The translations under genes and the position numbers were made by a program. Below the pieces are notes generated by a model. The model was not told where the DNA came from, did not search any database, and saw nothing but the letters and a program-made list of their open reading frames with translations. A stretch of 10,845 nt of DNA from JBMTVT01 sp049451635. GTDB lineage: Bacteria; Bacteroidota; Bacteroidia; Flavobacteriales; Flavobacteriaceae. Of this stretch, positions 1 through 6,218 are shown one piece after another. The stretch lies in the NCBI GenBank assembly GCA_049451635.1, contig JBMTVT010000068.1, positions 1 to 10,845 on the forward strand. The letters run 5' to 3'. Numbering within the stretch: position 1 is the first letter of the stretch; each line of letters starts with the position of its first letter.

Positions 1-476
1 TGGAAATTAACATTAGAGCATGCCACTAAAAACTCTTTAATAACGTCTAAAAGTTCATCTTTACTTGTAGTAGAAAGATTGGATAGACTTTCAAGTTTTA
101 AAATTTTTGTTTCCCAAACCAGCAATCTGGCAGAAACTGAGGGACTTTTTACCTGTTTTGGCATATTGTCTTTTAAGTCTTTAATAAGTATTTTAACTTG
201 TTCTTCGTTGTCATTAAAAAAACTTAAATCGCCTCGCTTTATATTACTTATAATATCCTGTAATTGGGTGTATTCTTTCCAATCCTTAATAGCATCTTCT
301 GTCTTAACATCTAAGGTATAGTCAATATATTTTAATTTGGAAACATCGGCTTCAGTAATCTCTTGACTGTTTTGATTATCAATTTTATCAACATCAGGGA
401 AGGATGTTTCTGGAGTTTTTTTACAAGAAACAAATAGCACCAGTAAACTAAGTATCGTTAAAACTTTAAAACCCAT
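1..476 (-). CDS. Putative lipoprotein of unknown function, 3' end cut off by window
   Basis: The gene starts at the ATG in 476-474 and runs off the left edge, leaving 158 codons with no stop. The N-terminus (MGFKVLTILSLLVLFVSCKK) is a short lipoprotein signal: one Lys, a hydrophobic core at residues 5-16, then Ser17-Cys18, where signal peptidase II would cleave and Cys18 would be lipidated. The mature part is hydrophilic and mostly helical in character (for example DAIKDWKEY at 61-69 and EEQVKILIKDLKDNMP at 91-106), with a second Cys at 153. Lys-Lys follows the lipid cysteine rather than an acidic surface-export signal, so a periplasm-facing location is my guess. I recognise no enzymatic domain. 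Small lipoproteins of this look are common in flavobacteria and are usually annotated as hypothetical. It diverges from the threonine dehydrogenase gene across a 163-base gap. Lipoprotein status is fairly sure; function is unknown. Confidence 0.8.
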   Translation of the reverse strand, partial: MGFKVLTILSLLVLFVSCKKTPETSFPDVDKIDNQNSQEITEADVSKLKYIDYTLDVKTEDAIKDWKEYTQLQDIISNIKRGDLSFFNDNEEQVKILIKDLKDNMPKQVKSPSVSARLLVWETKILKLESLSNLSTTSKDELLDVIKEFLVACSNVNF

Positions 477-488
477 AGCGTTTATTTT

Positions 489-532
489 AAAAATCAAGAT
501 TTCCAACAAATATATGGTAATACTTGATTTTT
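489..532. repeat. Inverted repeat bracketing the lipoprotein -7 element
   Basis: AAAAATCAAG (489-498) and CTTGATTTTT (523-532) are perfect 10-base inverted copies separated by 24 bases. The interval contains the -7 element of the lipoprotein gene. Half-sites at this spacing could bind a dimeric regulator, or the arms could pair in RNA from either strand. The arms are AT-rich, so chance is possible. Confidence 0.4.
507..514 (-). promoter_or_regulatory. Bacteroidota -7 promoter element for the lipoprotein gene
   Basis: Reading the minus strand, 514-507 is TATATTTG, an exact match to the TAnnTTTG element of Bacteroidota promoters. It lies 30 bases upstream of the lipoprotein ATG. I see no good TTG -33 element at the expected distance, so the assignment rests on the -7 match and its position. 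Confidence 0.45.
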
Positions 533-605
533 TAACGAATTAAATGGAAATCAAAATTTAGAATATTTGACCATAGAAAATATAATATTATCAATATAAT
601 CTTAT

Positions 606-613
606 TATTTTTG
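606..613 (+). promoter_or_regulatory. Candidate -7 promoter element for the threonine dehydrogenase gene
   Basis: TATTTTTG at 606-613 matches TAnnTTTG exactly and ends 26 bases before the ATG at 640. A TTG occurs at 567-569, but it is too far upstream to be a normal -33 partner. The surrounding sequence is very AT-rich, which raises the chance of a random match. Confidence 0.35.
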
Positions 614-639
614 AGAAATTCTTATAATGAAGGTTTTTA

Positions 640-1614
640 ATGGGGTCTAAAATATTAATTATTGGCGCTTGCGGTCAGATAGGTTCAGAATTAACATTTA
701 AGTTAAGAAGTATTTATGGTGATGCAAACGTTATTGCAGGCGATATAAGTTACAACAACCCTGAAATAGTCAATTCAGGTCTTTTTGAAATTGTGGATGC
801 TCAAGATTATTCAAGCATTAAAGGTTGTGTTGAGAAATATCATATTGATACGGTATTTTTAATGGCTGCCATGTTAAGTGCAACCGGTGAAAAATACCCA
901 ATGAAAGCTTGGGATTTGAACATGAATTCTTTGTTCCATGTTTTAAACCTAGCTAGAGCAAAATTTATAAAAAAAGTTTTTTGGCCTTCAAGTATTGCTG
1001 TTTTTGGGGCAACAACACCAAAAGAATATACGCCACAATATACCGTTATGGAACCCTCAACTGTTTACGGAATGACCAAACAGGTAGGTGAACGGTGGTG
1101 TGAATACTATTTTAATAAATATGCTGTTGATGTGCGTAGTTTGCGTTATCCGGGGATAATTAGTTGGAAAACTTTACCAGGAGGAGGCACTACCGATTAT
1201 GCTGTAGAAATTTATCATAAAGCACTAACAGATAAAAAATATGATTGCTTTTTAAAAGAAGACACCGAACTACCAATGATGTTTATGGACGATGCCATAA
1301 ATGCTACGGTTAGTATCATGAGAGCTCAAGCTAATGATGTTAAAATTAGATCGTCATACAATTTGGCTGCCATAAGTTTTACCCCCAAAGAGATTGCAGA
1401 ATCAATTAGAAAATATATTCCAGATTTTAAAATTGAATACCATCCAGATTACAGACAAGATATTGCAGATAGTTGGCCAAAAAGCATCAACGATTCTTAT
1501 GCAAGACAAGATTGGAAATGGAAACACCAATTTAAGTTAGAAGACATAACTAAAGAGATGCTGAAGCAATTAAGTGTCAAGTATGGCATAATTTTAAATC
1601 AAGAAAACATTTAA
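640..1614 (+). CDS. L-threonine 3-dehydrogenase, NAD-dependent epimerase (extended SDR) type
   Basis: This 324-residue cytosolic enzyme belongs to the extended short-chain dehydrogenase/reductase family. It probably oxidises L-threonine to 2-amino-3-ketobutyrate with NAD+, the first step of breakdown to glycine and acetyl-CoA. The Rossmann glycine motif is at residues 9-15 (GACGQIG). An acidic Asp35 follows the second strand, favouring NAD over NADP. The catalytic Ser region is WPSS at 115-118, and the active-site YxxxK is Tyr143-Lys147. The substrate-side blocks GGGTTDYAVEIYHKA (181-195) and ELPMMFMDD (210-218) are typical of the UDP-galactose-epimerase-like threonine dehydrogenases known from Flavobacterium and animals, and differ from the zinc-dependent E. 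coli Tdh. Length fits the family. The ATG at 640 places the glycine motif at the usual distance from the N-terminus. There is no clear ribosome binding site. A generic sugar epimerase is the alternative, but less likely. Confidence 0.85.
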   Translation: MGSKILIIGACGQIGSELTFKLRSIYGDANVIAGDISYNNPEIVNSGLFEIVDAQDYSSIKGCVEKYHIDTVFLMAAMLSATGEKYPMKAWDLNMNSLFHVLNLARAKFIKKVFWPSSIAVFGATTPKEYTPQYTVMEPSTVYGMTKQVGERWCEYYFNKYAVDVRSLRYPGIISWKTLPGGGTTDYAVEIYHKALTDKKYDCFLKEDTELPMMFMDDAINATVSIMRAQANDVKIRSSYNLAAISFTPKEIAESIRKYIPDFKIEYHPDYRQDIADSWPKSINDSYARQDWKWKHQFKLEDITKEMLKQLSVKYGIILNQENI

Positions 1615-1622
1615 TTAATTTG

Positions 1623-1630
1623 TATATTTG
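1623..1630 (+). promoter_or_regulatory. Candidate -7 promoter element for the HupE/UreJ-like gene
   Basis: TATATTTG at 1623-1630 matches TAnnTTTG exactly. It sits 8 bases past the stop of the upstream dehydrogenase gene and 25 bases before the next ATG, suggesting separate transcription with a very short leader. No matching TTG lies at the -33 distance. Confidence 0.45.
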
Positions 1631-1655
1631 AAATAACCCTAAAATCGTAATTAAT

Positions 1656-2246
1656 ATGCTTGAAAAATTTTGGTTTAATGTACAATATGGCATTAATCAT
1701 GTGCTTGATATAAACGCCTACGATCATGTTTTGTTCCTAATAGTTTTAACGGTTCCATATGTTTTTAAAGATTGGAAACGTGTATTGTTGCTAGTTTCAA
1801 TGTTTACTTTGGGGCATACCTTGTCGCTGGTTTTGGCCGCCTATAATGTGGTAAGTGTAAACGCCCAAGTTGTAGAGTTTTTAATACCAATAACTATTTT
1901 GGTAGTCGCACTTTTTAATGTATTTACTTCTGGTAAAGGCGCTCAAAAGGAAAAAGTAGGGGTTTTATTTTTATCTACCTTATTTTTTGGTCTGGTACAT
2001 GGGTTGGGTTTTGCTAGAGAGTTTCAAATGTTTTTGGGAGACTCTGACAATAAATTGGTTTTATTATTAGAATTTGCCCTAGGTATTGAGCTTGCCCAGG
2101 TTATTATCGTGTTTTTAGTATTGTTTTTGGGCTACATCGCACAAACCATTTTTAGATTTTCGAAACGTGATTGGATTATGGTGGTTTCGGCCATAGTAGT
2201 TGGCCTTGTTATACCTATGATACTTAATAGCGACTTCTTATCTTAG
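1656..2246 (+). CDS. HupE/UreJ-family integral membrane protein
   Basis: The 196-residue protein has about six hydrophobic segments, roughly at residues 24-36, 42-62, 72-90, 100-119, 134-160 and 172-190. Family hallmarks are the N-terminal GINHVLDINAYDHVLFL (12-28), with His15, Asp18, Asp23 and His24; TLGHTLSLVLA (51-61) with His54; and FFGLVHGLGFA (110-120) with His115. In characterised relatives, membrane-embedded His and Asp residues are thought to bind and transport nickel for hydrogenase or urease. Neither enzyme is encoded in this window, so nickel transport here is only a family-based suggestion. The family also includes short proteins of unknown function that are common in flavobacteria. 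The ATG at 1656 gives a cytosolic N-terminal amphipathic stretch before the first histidine motif. It is followed by a gap of 189 bases. Confidence 0.8.
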   Translation: MLEKFWFNVQYGINHVLDINAYDHVLFLIVLTVPYVFKDWKRVLLLVSMFTLGHTLSLVLAAYNVVSVNAQVVEFLIPITILVVALFNVFTSGKGAQKEKVGVLFLSTLFFGLVHGLGFAREFQMFLGDSDNKLVLLLEFALGIELAQVIIVFLVLFLGYIAQTIFRFSKRDWIMVVSAIVVGLVIPMILNSDFLS

Positions 2247-2293
2247 CTTTTTAAAGAATCTTATAAAAACTTTAACGAACTTGCGTTGCATTT

Positions 2294-2314
2294 AAAATAC
2301 GAACCAAGTATTTT
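2294..2314. repeat. Inverted repeat 3' of the HupE/UreJ-like gene
   Basis: AAAATAC (2294-2300) and GTATTTT (2308-2314) form a perfect 7-bp stem with the loop GAACCAA, 48 bases past the stop codon. The stem is AT-rich and the U-run is broken (CGTTATATTGTTTTT), so it would be only a weak terminator. It could equally be an operator for the downstream dCMP deaminase gene. Confidence 0.3.
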
Positions 2315-2352
2315 CGTTATATTGTTTTTGCGTTAAGGATTGAAGCGGTATC

Positions 2353-2370
2353 CCCTGAATTTATTTAGGG
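2353..2370 (+). promoter_or_regulatory. First leader hairpin upstream of the dCMP deaminase gene
   Basis: CCCTGAA (2353-2359) pairs with TTTAGGG (2364-2370), including one G-U pair, around a 4-base loop. As DNA, the same site contains the perfect repeat TATCCC (2349-2354) and GGGATA (2368-2373), so it may act as an operator or as an RNA structure. It lies about 65 bases before the ATG at 2436. Confidence 0.35.
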
Positions 2371-2380
2371 ATAAAGCTAA

Positions 2381-2408
2381 AAGCCTGACCCAAATCAATA
2401 TCAGGTTT
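2381..2408 (+). promoter_or_regulatory. Second leader hairpin upstream of the dCMP deaminase gene
   Basis: AAGCCTGA (2381-2388) can pair with TCAGGTTT (2401-2408), with one G-U pair and a 12-base loop. Together with the hairpin just upstream it suggests a folded leader. It matches no riboswitch class I know, and the loop is large, so confidence is low. Confidence 0.25.
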
Positions 2409-2435
2409 GGTAACGCCATAATTAGAAAAAAATTA

Positions 2436-2867
2436 ATGTCAAAAAAAAAGCAACATAAGTACGACAAGGCTTATTTAAGAATAGCGCAAGAGTGGGGGAA
2501 ACTATCATACTGCAAACGCAGGCAAGTTGGAGCCCTTATTGTAAAGGACAGAATGATAATATCTGACGGCTATAATGGAACGCCTTCTGGCTTTGAAAAT
2601 TTTTGCGAAGATGAAGCTGGTTATACCAAATGGTACGTTTTGCATGCTGAAGCCAATGCTATTTTAAAAGTTGCATCCTCGACCCAATCGGCCAAAGGGG
2701 CAACCTTGTACATTACCATGTCGCCATGTAAAGAGTGCAGTAAATTAATACATCAAGCTGGTATTGTAAAAGTGGTTTACAACGAAGCTTATAAAGATGA
2801 TTCTGGATTAAAATTTTTAGAAAAAGCAGGAATTGAATTAAAACAAATTGAAGATTTAACAGCATAA
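2436..2867 (+). CDS. Deoxycytidylate (dCMP) deaminase
   Basis: This 143-residue cytosolic zinc enzyme deaminates dCMP to dUMP, the precursor for thymidylate synthase. The cytidine-deaminase fold motifs are clear: HAEANAIL at 70-77, with zinc ligand His70 and proton-shuttling Glu72, and SPCKEC at 96-101, with zinc ligands Cys98 and Cys101. The substrate-side motif GYNGTPSGF (45-53) is typical of dCMP deaminases rather than tRNA adenosine or free-nucleoside deaminases. I chose the ATG at 2436 because it gives the family's normal length and N-terminus (MSKKKQHKYDKAYLRIA). An in-frame TTG at 2340 would add 32 residues running through the leader hairpins. The stop TAA shares its last A with the ATG of the S41 protease gene, so the two are co-transcribed and probably translationally coupled. 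Many family members are allosterically controlled by dCTP and dTTP; this is not visible here. Confidence 0.93.
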   Translation: MSKKKQHKYDKAYLRIAQEWGKLSYCKRRQVGALIVKDRMIISDGYNGTPSGFENFCEDEAGYTKWYVLHAEANAILKVASSTQSAKGATLYITMSPCKECSKLIHQAGIVKVVYNEAYKDDSGLKFLEKAGIELKQIEDLTA

Positions 2868-4456
2868 TGTCTAATCATAAAAAATATTTGCCTTTAATTT
2901 TAGGGGTTGCCATAGCAATAGGTATTTTTATTGGAGGAAAACTGGATTTTATCGATTCGTCTAATAGGTTATTTTCAACCAACAGCAAAAAGGATAAACT
3001 TAATAGACTTATAGATTATATTGAATATGATTATGTTGATGAAATTAATACCGATAGCATTGTTGATGTAACCGTTAATGGCATTTTAGATAATCTCGAT
3101 CCACATTCGGTTTATATTCCAAAAGAAGACATGGCACGTGTTGCCGAAGAAATGAAAGGTGATTTTGTGGGTATAGGGGTTAGTTTTTATACTTACAAAG
3201 ACACGATCGCTGTCATAAGAGCCATTGAAAATGGCCCCAGTGCAAATGCAGGTATTATAGGTGGCGATAGAATTATTATGGCTGATGGGGATACCCTTTT
3301 TGGAGACAAGTTAAATGATGGTGAAATTGTAAAAAAACTAAAAGGCAGCATAAACTCGAAAGTTAAGTTAAAAGTATATAGAAGAGGCGAACCTAAACTT
3401 CTGGATTTTACGGTTAAACGTAGTGCCATACCAATAAAAAGTGTTGATGCTGCTTATATGCTAACTAAAAAGGTGGGCTATATAAAAATTAATCGTTTTG
3501 CAGAATCTACCTATAGAGAGTTTCGGGCAGGTTTAGAAAAACTAGAAGATTTGGGAGCTAACGAAATAGCTTTGGATTTACGTAATAACCCAGGCGGTTT
3601 TTTAGGTATAGCAGAGCAAATAGTTGATGAGTTTTTAGAAGATGATAAGATAATATTATTCACTAAAAACAAACGAGGTAATATTGAAAAAAGTTATGCA
3701 ACTGATAAAGGCGATTTTGAAGATGGTAAAGTTTATGTTTTGATTGATGAAAACTCCGCATCGGCAAGCGAGATTGTTGCAGGGGCATTACAGGATAATG
3801 ATAAGGGTACCATTGTTGGGCGTCGTTCGTATGGAAAGGGATTGGTACAACGCGAAATGGATTTAGGTGATGGTAGCGCGGTGCGATTAACGGTTTCTAG
3901 ATACTTTACGCCTACAGGAAGGTCTATTCAAAGACCATACGATCATGGAAATAAAGATTATTATGATGAATACTTTGAAAGACTGGACAGGGGTGAGCTT
4001 TTAGATCCCGAAAAAATACAAGTAGACGATTCCTTAAAATTTACTACACCTGCCGGAAAAGTAGTTTATGGAGGTGGTGGTATTATCCCCGATGTATTTG
4101 TACCTATAGATAGGAGCATGCAAAATGAAACGCTTTCGTTTTTACAGCGCCGAGGCTTTTTTGGGAACTTTGTTTTCGAGCAATTAGAAAAAAACCGTCA
4201 TGCTTATGATGATTATACCAGAGAAGCGTTTATTGATAGCTTTGAGGTAAGTGACGATTTGGTATTCGCATTTCAAGATTATTTAAATCTCCGGGCCGAC
4301 TCTAAAGTCACCTTTTTGGCCTATCATGATGAGGTAAAACAATATATAAAAGCCACGCTTGCCGATCAACTTTATGGTGCTGGCGCCTTTGAAGAGGTTT
4401 ATAACCAACGCGATATTATGATTGACGAGGTAATTAAGTTGAGTGATGGTAAGTAG
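2867..4456 (+). CDS. Membrane-anchored S41 C-terminal processing protease (PDZ, Ser-Lys)
   Basis: This is a 529-residue tail-specific (CtpA/Prc-type) protease. One hydrophobic helix at residues 7-23, after a short basic N-terminus, acts as a signal anchor or signal peptide, putting the protease in the periplasm. Domains in order are an N-terminal helical cap (about 40-95), a PDZ domain (about 97-175) that would bind substrate C-termini, and the S41 core (about 185-415). The catalytic dyad is Ser299 in ENSASASEI and Lys324 in SYGKGLVQ, with the family's 25-residue spacing. The structural blocks LDLRNNPGG (237-245) and the GGGGIIPD turn (402-409) are also present. The roughly 110-residue C-terminal extension (420-529) is helical and is usual for Bacteroidota homologues. 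Likely roles are maturing or clearing envelope proteins; the substrate cannot be inferred. It overlaps the dCMP deaminase gene by one base (TAATG), and no function obviously links the two. Confidence 0.93.
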   Translation: MSNHKKYLPLILGVAIAIGIFIGGKLDFIDSSNRLFSTNSKKDKLNRLIDYIEYDYVDEINTDSIVDVTVNGILDNLDPHSVYIPKEDMARVAEEMKGDFVGIGVSFYTYKDTIAVIRAIENGPSANAGIIGGDRIIMADGDTLFGDKLNDGEIVKKLKGSINSKVKLKVYRRGEPKLLDFTVKRSAIPIKSVDAAYMLTKKVGYIKINRFAESTYREFRAGLEKLEDLGANEIALDLRNNPGGFLGIAEQIVDEFLEDDKIILFTKNKRGNIEKSYATDKGDFEDGKVYVLIDENSASASEIVAGALQDNDKGTIVGRRSYGKGLVQREMDLGDGSAVRLTVSRYFTPTGRSIQRPYDHGNKDYYDEYFERLDRGELLDPEKIQVDDSLKFTTPAGKVVYGGGGIIPDVFVPIDRSMQNETLSFLQRRGFFGNFVFEQLEKNRHAYDDYTREAFIDSFEVSDDLVFAFQDYLNLRADSKVTFLAYHDEVKQYIKATLADQLYGAGAFEEVYNQRDIMIDEVIKLSDGK

Positions 4457-4500
4457 TTTTATTATAACTTGCTGAGAAATGAGTTTTTACAAATGTTTGA

Positions 4501-4525
4501 ATATTCAGATGATTCGATTGAATAT
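4501..4525. repeat. Short inverted repeat in the gap after the protease gene
   Basis: ATATTCA (4501-4507) and TGAATAT (4519-4525) are perfect 7-base inverted copies with an 11-base loop. The 215 bases between the protease stop and the terminator hold no credible gene, only a 22-codon open frame from an ATG near 4480. This weak structure is the only other pattern I see there. Confidence 0.2.
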
Positions 4526-4671
4526 ATGTAAACTTTTGTTAAAGTGAAGTTACAGAATAATAATTGCAAGTTGGAAAGGTTTATTGAATTGTATTGCCTA
4601 TTACAAAAAAATCCTGGCGCACTAATTGATAGAACTTTAGATACAAAGAAATAAAAATGCTTTGATAAACT

Positions 4672-4706
4672 AAAAACCCCTTTCTTTTTAAACGAAAGGG
4701 GTTTTT
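4672..4706. terminator. Bidirectional intrinsic terminator between convergent units
   Basis: AAAAACCCCTTTC (4672-4684) pairs perfectly with GAAAGGGGTTTTT (4694-4706), giving a 13-bp stem with a 9-base loop. The flanking A-run and T-run provide U-tracts in both directions. It lies between the convergent protease gene (plus strand) and flavoprotein gene (minus strand), so it can end transcription of both. Confidence 0.9.
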
Positions 4707-4738
4707 TAATTCTTATAATTACTTTTTAAATAGTCATT

Positions 4739-5347
4739 TCAAATAATCTTATCATGCACCTTAACATCCTTTCCACCATTCCAAAGGGTTAAAATATCGG
4801 TTGCTACATGCGCACCGCTACCTGAAGCCATAGCAAATTGGCTTCGCCAACCCGCAAGAGTTCCTGCTACGTATAAGTTATTTTCAATTAAATGGTCTGT
4901 GTTTTTTAACCATATACGGTCTTTTTCAATGGCTGCTCTTGGGTGTGGTTCTATGTATTTATCTAAACCTTTAATCGTCATTAAATTGGTGTAACCTACA
5001 GCAATTACTACTATTTTAGATCCGTAAGTATTTTTATTGGTTTTAATCAAAAACAAATCATCGGTTTTTGAGATTTCTAAAACTTTTTCTTTGTCAATTT
5101 GCTCAACATGTGGATATAAATTGGCAAGCTGTTCTTTACCATTTTGTAAAATTGATGCACCAGTTGTACCGGGGTTTAAACCTAAAACATTACTAAATAA
5201 TGCGGTTTGTAAATGGGATGTTTTTTGGTGAATAATAATGCCTATACGCTTATCTTTTGCAAAAGCTTTATCCTTGGCAGAACCCAGAACCAATGCACAA
5301 GACATGCCAGCTGCTCCACCACCAATAATTAAAGCATCAAACAACAT
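4739..5347 (-). CDS. Minimal single-domain FAD-dependent oxidoreductase (thioredoxin-reductase-like fold)
   Basis: This is a 202-residue protein with an N-terminal FAD-binding Rossmann motif, LIIGGGAAGMSCAL (residues 6-19, Gly9-x-Gly11-x-x-Gly14). A C-terminal FAD-contact block, NLYVAGTLAGWRSQFAMASG (about 157-176), resembles the NLYVAGD...Q..A..G motif of thioredoxin reductases, with Thr replacing the usual Asp. The protein is about 100 residues shorter than thioredoxin reductase. The separate NAD(P)-binding domain with its own glycine motif is missing, and so is the redox CxxC; Cys17 is the only cysteine. The residue 110-118 stretch (KIVVIAVGY) matches the usual strand before the FAD ATG-type loop. 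It is therefore probably a flavoprotein, but its electron donor and substrate are unknown. It is last in a minus-strand operon with the 67-residue membrane protein and the MarC-family gene, starting 1 base after the upstream stop. Reading frame and motif spacing are intact, so I see no sign of a broken gene. Confidence 0.8.
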   Translation of the reverse strand: MLFDALIIGGGAAGMSCALVLGSAKDKAFAKDKRIGIIIHQKTSHLQTALFSNVLGLNPGTTGASILQNGKEQLANLYPHVEQIDKEKVLEISKTDDLFLIKTNKNTYGSKIVVIAVGYTNLMTIKGLDKYIEPHPRAAIEKDRIWLKNTDHLIENNLYVAGTLAGWRSQFAMASGSGAHVATDILTLWNGGKDVKVHDKII

Positions 5348-5348
5348 G

Positions 5349-5552
5349 TTAGCGGTGGTTTTTTACTTTTTGCTCTATACGTTTAGAAATTCTTAAAATA
5401 GCCATCATTAAAATAACACAAAGTGATGCTAAAATGGTTATTAGAGCAACAGTGCTTTCACCTTCAAGAGGTGTTTCAAAATTCACCTTGGTAAGATTAA
5501 AAATTAAAAGCCCTAACGCAATAATGCTAACTATAATGGTTGCTAATTTCAT
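5349..5552 (-). CDS. Small two-helix membrane protein of unknown function
   Basis: This 67-residue protein starts MKLATIIVSIIALGLLIFNL. It has two hydrophobic helices, at about residues 3-20 and 34-54, joined by a short acidic loop (NFETPLEGEST). The basic C-terminal tail (ILRISKRIEQKVKNHR) should lie in the cytosol, which puts both ends inside and the acidic loop in the periplasm. It starts 10 bases after the MarC-family stop and ends one base before the flavoprotein ATG, so it is the middle gene of a three-gene operon. I recognise no named domain. The tight spacing and complete frame support a real gene, possibly a membrane partner of one neighbour. Confidence 0.75.
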   Translation of the reverse strand: MKLATIIVSIIALGLLIFNLTKVNFETPLEGESTVALITILASLCVILMMAILRISKRIEQKVKNHR

Positions 5553-5562
5553 AATTAAATTT

Positions 5563-6150
5563 TTATATCAGTTCAAATAGCGCTTTAATATTATGAGCAA
5601 ACAGTTTTACAGCAATTGCCAATAAGACTACTCCAAAGACTTTACGAATAATATTGATACCGTTTACGCCTAAAACGCGTTCAATTTTTGCTGATGTTTT
5701 TAATACTATAAAAATAATAATAACATTTAGTATAACAGCTACAATAATGTTTTCGGTTCTAAACTCCGCTCTTAGTGACAGTAATGTGGTTAAACTTCCA
5801 GGGCCCGCAATAAGCGGAAATGCCAACGGGAAAACTGAAGCAGTCATGGCATTGTGGTCTTCTTGTTTGTAAAGTGTAATGCCTAAAATCATTTCTAGAG
5901 CAATAAAAAACAAAATAAATGCGCCAGCTACCGCAAACGAGTTAACATCGATACCAATCAGGTTTAAAATGCTTTTTCCTAGAAATAAAAACAAGATTAA
6001 TATAATACCAGCTATTATGGAGGCTTTTTCACTTTGTATATGCCCCACTTTTTTACGTAAATCAATAACAATGGGAATGTTTCCTATAATATCTATAACA
6101 GCAAACAACACCATAAATGCCGTAAATATTTCCTTAAAATTAAAGTGCAT
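5563..6150 (-). CDS. MarC-family integral membrane protein
   Basis: This 195-residue inner-membrane protein has about six helices, roughly at residues 8-28, 42-64, 69-92, 105-124, 134-151 and 172-193. Two half-length repeats carry the family signatures: AVIDIIGNIPIVIDL (17-31), corresponding to the family's D-P-x-G-N-x-P motif with Ile for Pro, and PLAFPLIAGPGSLTTLL (108-124). MarC proteins were once linked to multiple antibiotic resistance, but that link was later withdrawn and their transport substrate is unknown. It is the first gene of a minus-strand operon with a small membrane protein and a minimal flavoprotein. The ATG at 6150 is supported by an unusually clear Shine-Dalgarno sequence and a -7 element just upstream. 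Family assignment is firm; function is open. Confidence 0.9.
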   Translation of the reverse strand: MHFNFKEIFTAFMVLFAVIDIIGNIPIVIDLRKKVGHIQSEKASIIAGIILILFLFLGKSILNLIGIDVNSFAVAGAFILFFIALEMILGITLYKQEDHNAMTASVFPLAFPLIAGPGSLTTLLSLRAEFRTENIIVAVILNVIIIFIVLKTSAKIERVLGVNGINIIRKVFGVVLLAIAVKLFAHNIKALFELI

Positions 6151-6155
6151 TAGTG

Positions 6156-6160
6156 TCCTT
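6156..6160 (-). promoter_or_regulatory. Shine-Dalgarno sequence for the MarC-family gene
   Basis: On the minus strand 6160-6156 reads AAGGA, 5 bases before the ATG. This is notable because the other genes in the window lack a recognisable Shine-Dalgarno sequence. It supports the chosen MarC start. Confidence 0.6.
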
Positions 6161-6173
6161 TTATATTTTTCGG

Positions 6174-6181
6174 CAAAAGTA
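6174..6181 (-). promoter_or_regulatory. -7 promoter element for the MarC operon
   Basis: The minus strand 6181-6174 reads TACTTTTG, an exact TAnnTTTG match 23 bases upstream of the ATG at 6150. Transcription would start only a few bases before the AAGGA sequence. A -33 TTG is not evident. Confidence 0.5.
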
Positions 6182-6203
6182 GACTATTATCTTAATTATG
6201 TTA

Positions 6204-6218
6204 AGTTAAAGTTTAACT
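6204..6218. promoter_or_regulatory. 15-bp palindrome, candidate operator between divergent promoters
   Basis: AGTTAAAGTTTAACT (6204-6218) has perfect 7-base arms around a central G. It abuts the -7 element of the DUF3109 gene and sits where -33 contacts would lie for either divergent promoter. A regulator bound here could affect both units. The sequence is AT-only except for G and C at the arm ends, so chance occurrence is possible. Confidence 0.4.

Noticed and set aside
79..321. Open frame of 80 codons on the plus strand
   Set aside because: It lies antisense inside the lipoprotein gene, which has a clear signal peptide and lipid cysteine; the plus-strand translation has no domain.
2340..2435. 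32-codon TTG-start extension of the dCMP deaminase
   Set aside because: It runs through two leader hairpins, encodes no family sequence, and the ATG at 2436 gives the normal family length.
3193..3429. Minus-strand open frame within the S41 protease gene
   Set aside because: It is a shadow of the PDZ-coding region with no upstream signals or recognisable domain.
4480..4548. 22-codon plus-strand frame after the protease gene
   Set aside because: It is short, has no ribosome binding site or promoter, and lies in AT-rich spacer.
4501..4706. Possible small RNA gene in the gap after the protease, ending at the strong terminator
   Set aside because: The terminator is explained by the convergent genes, and no promoter element of the TAnnTTTG type was found to start such an RNA.
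5037..5231. Plus-strand open frame inside the flavoprotein gene
   Set aside because: It is antisense to an intact FAD protein. The several cysteines in its translation come from reading the reverse strand and form no metal motif.
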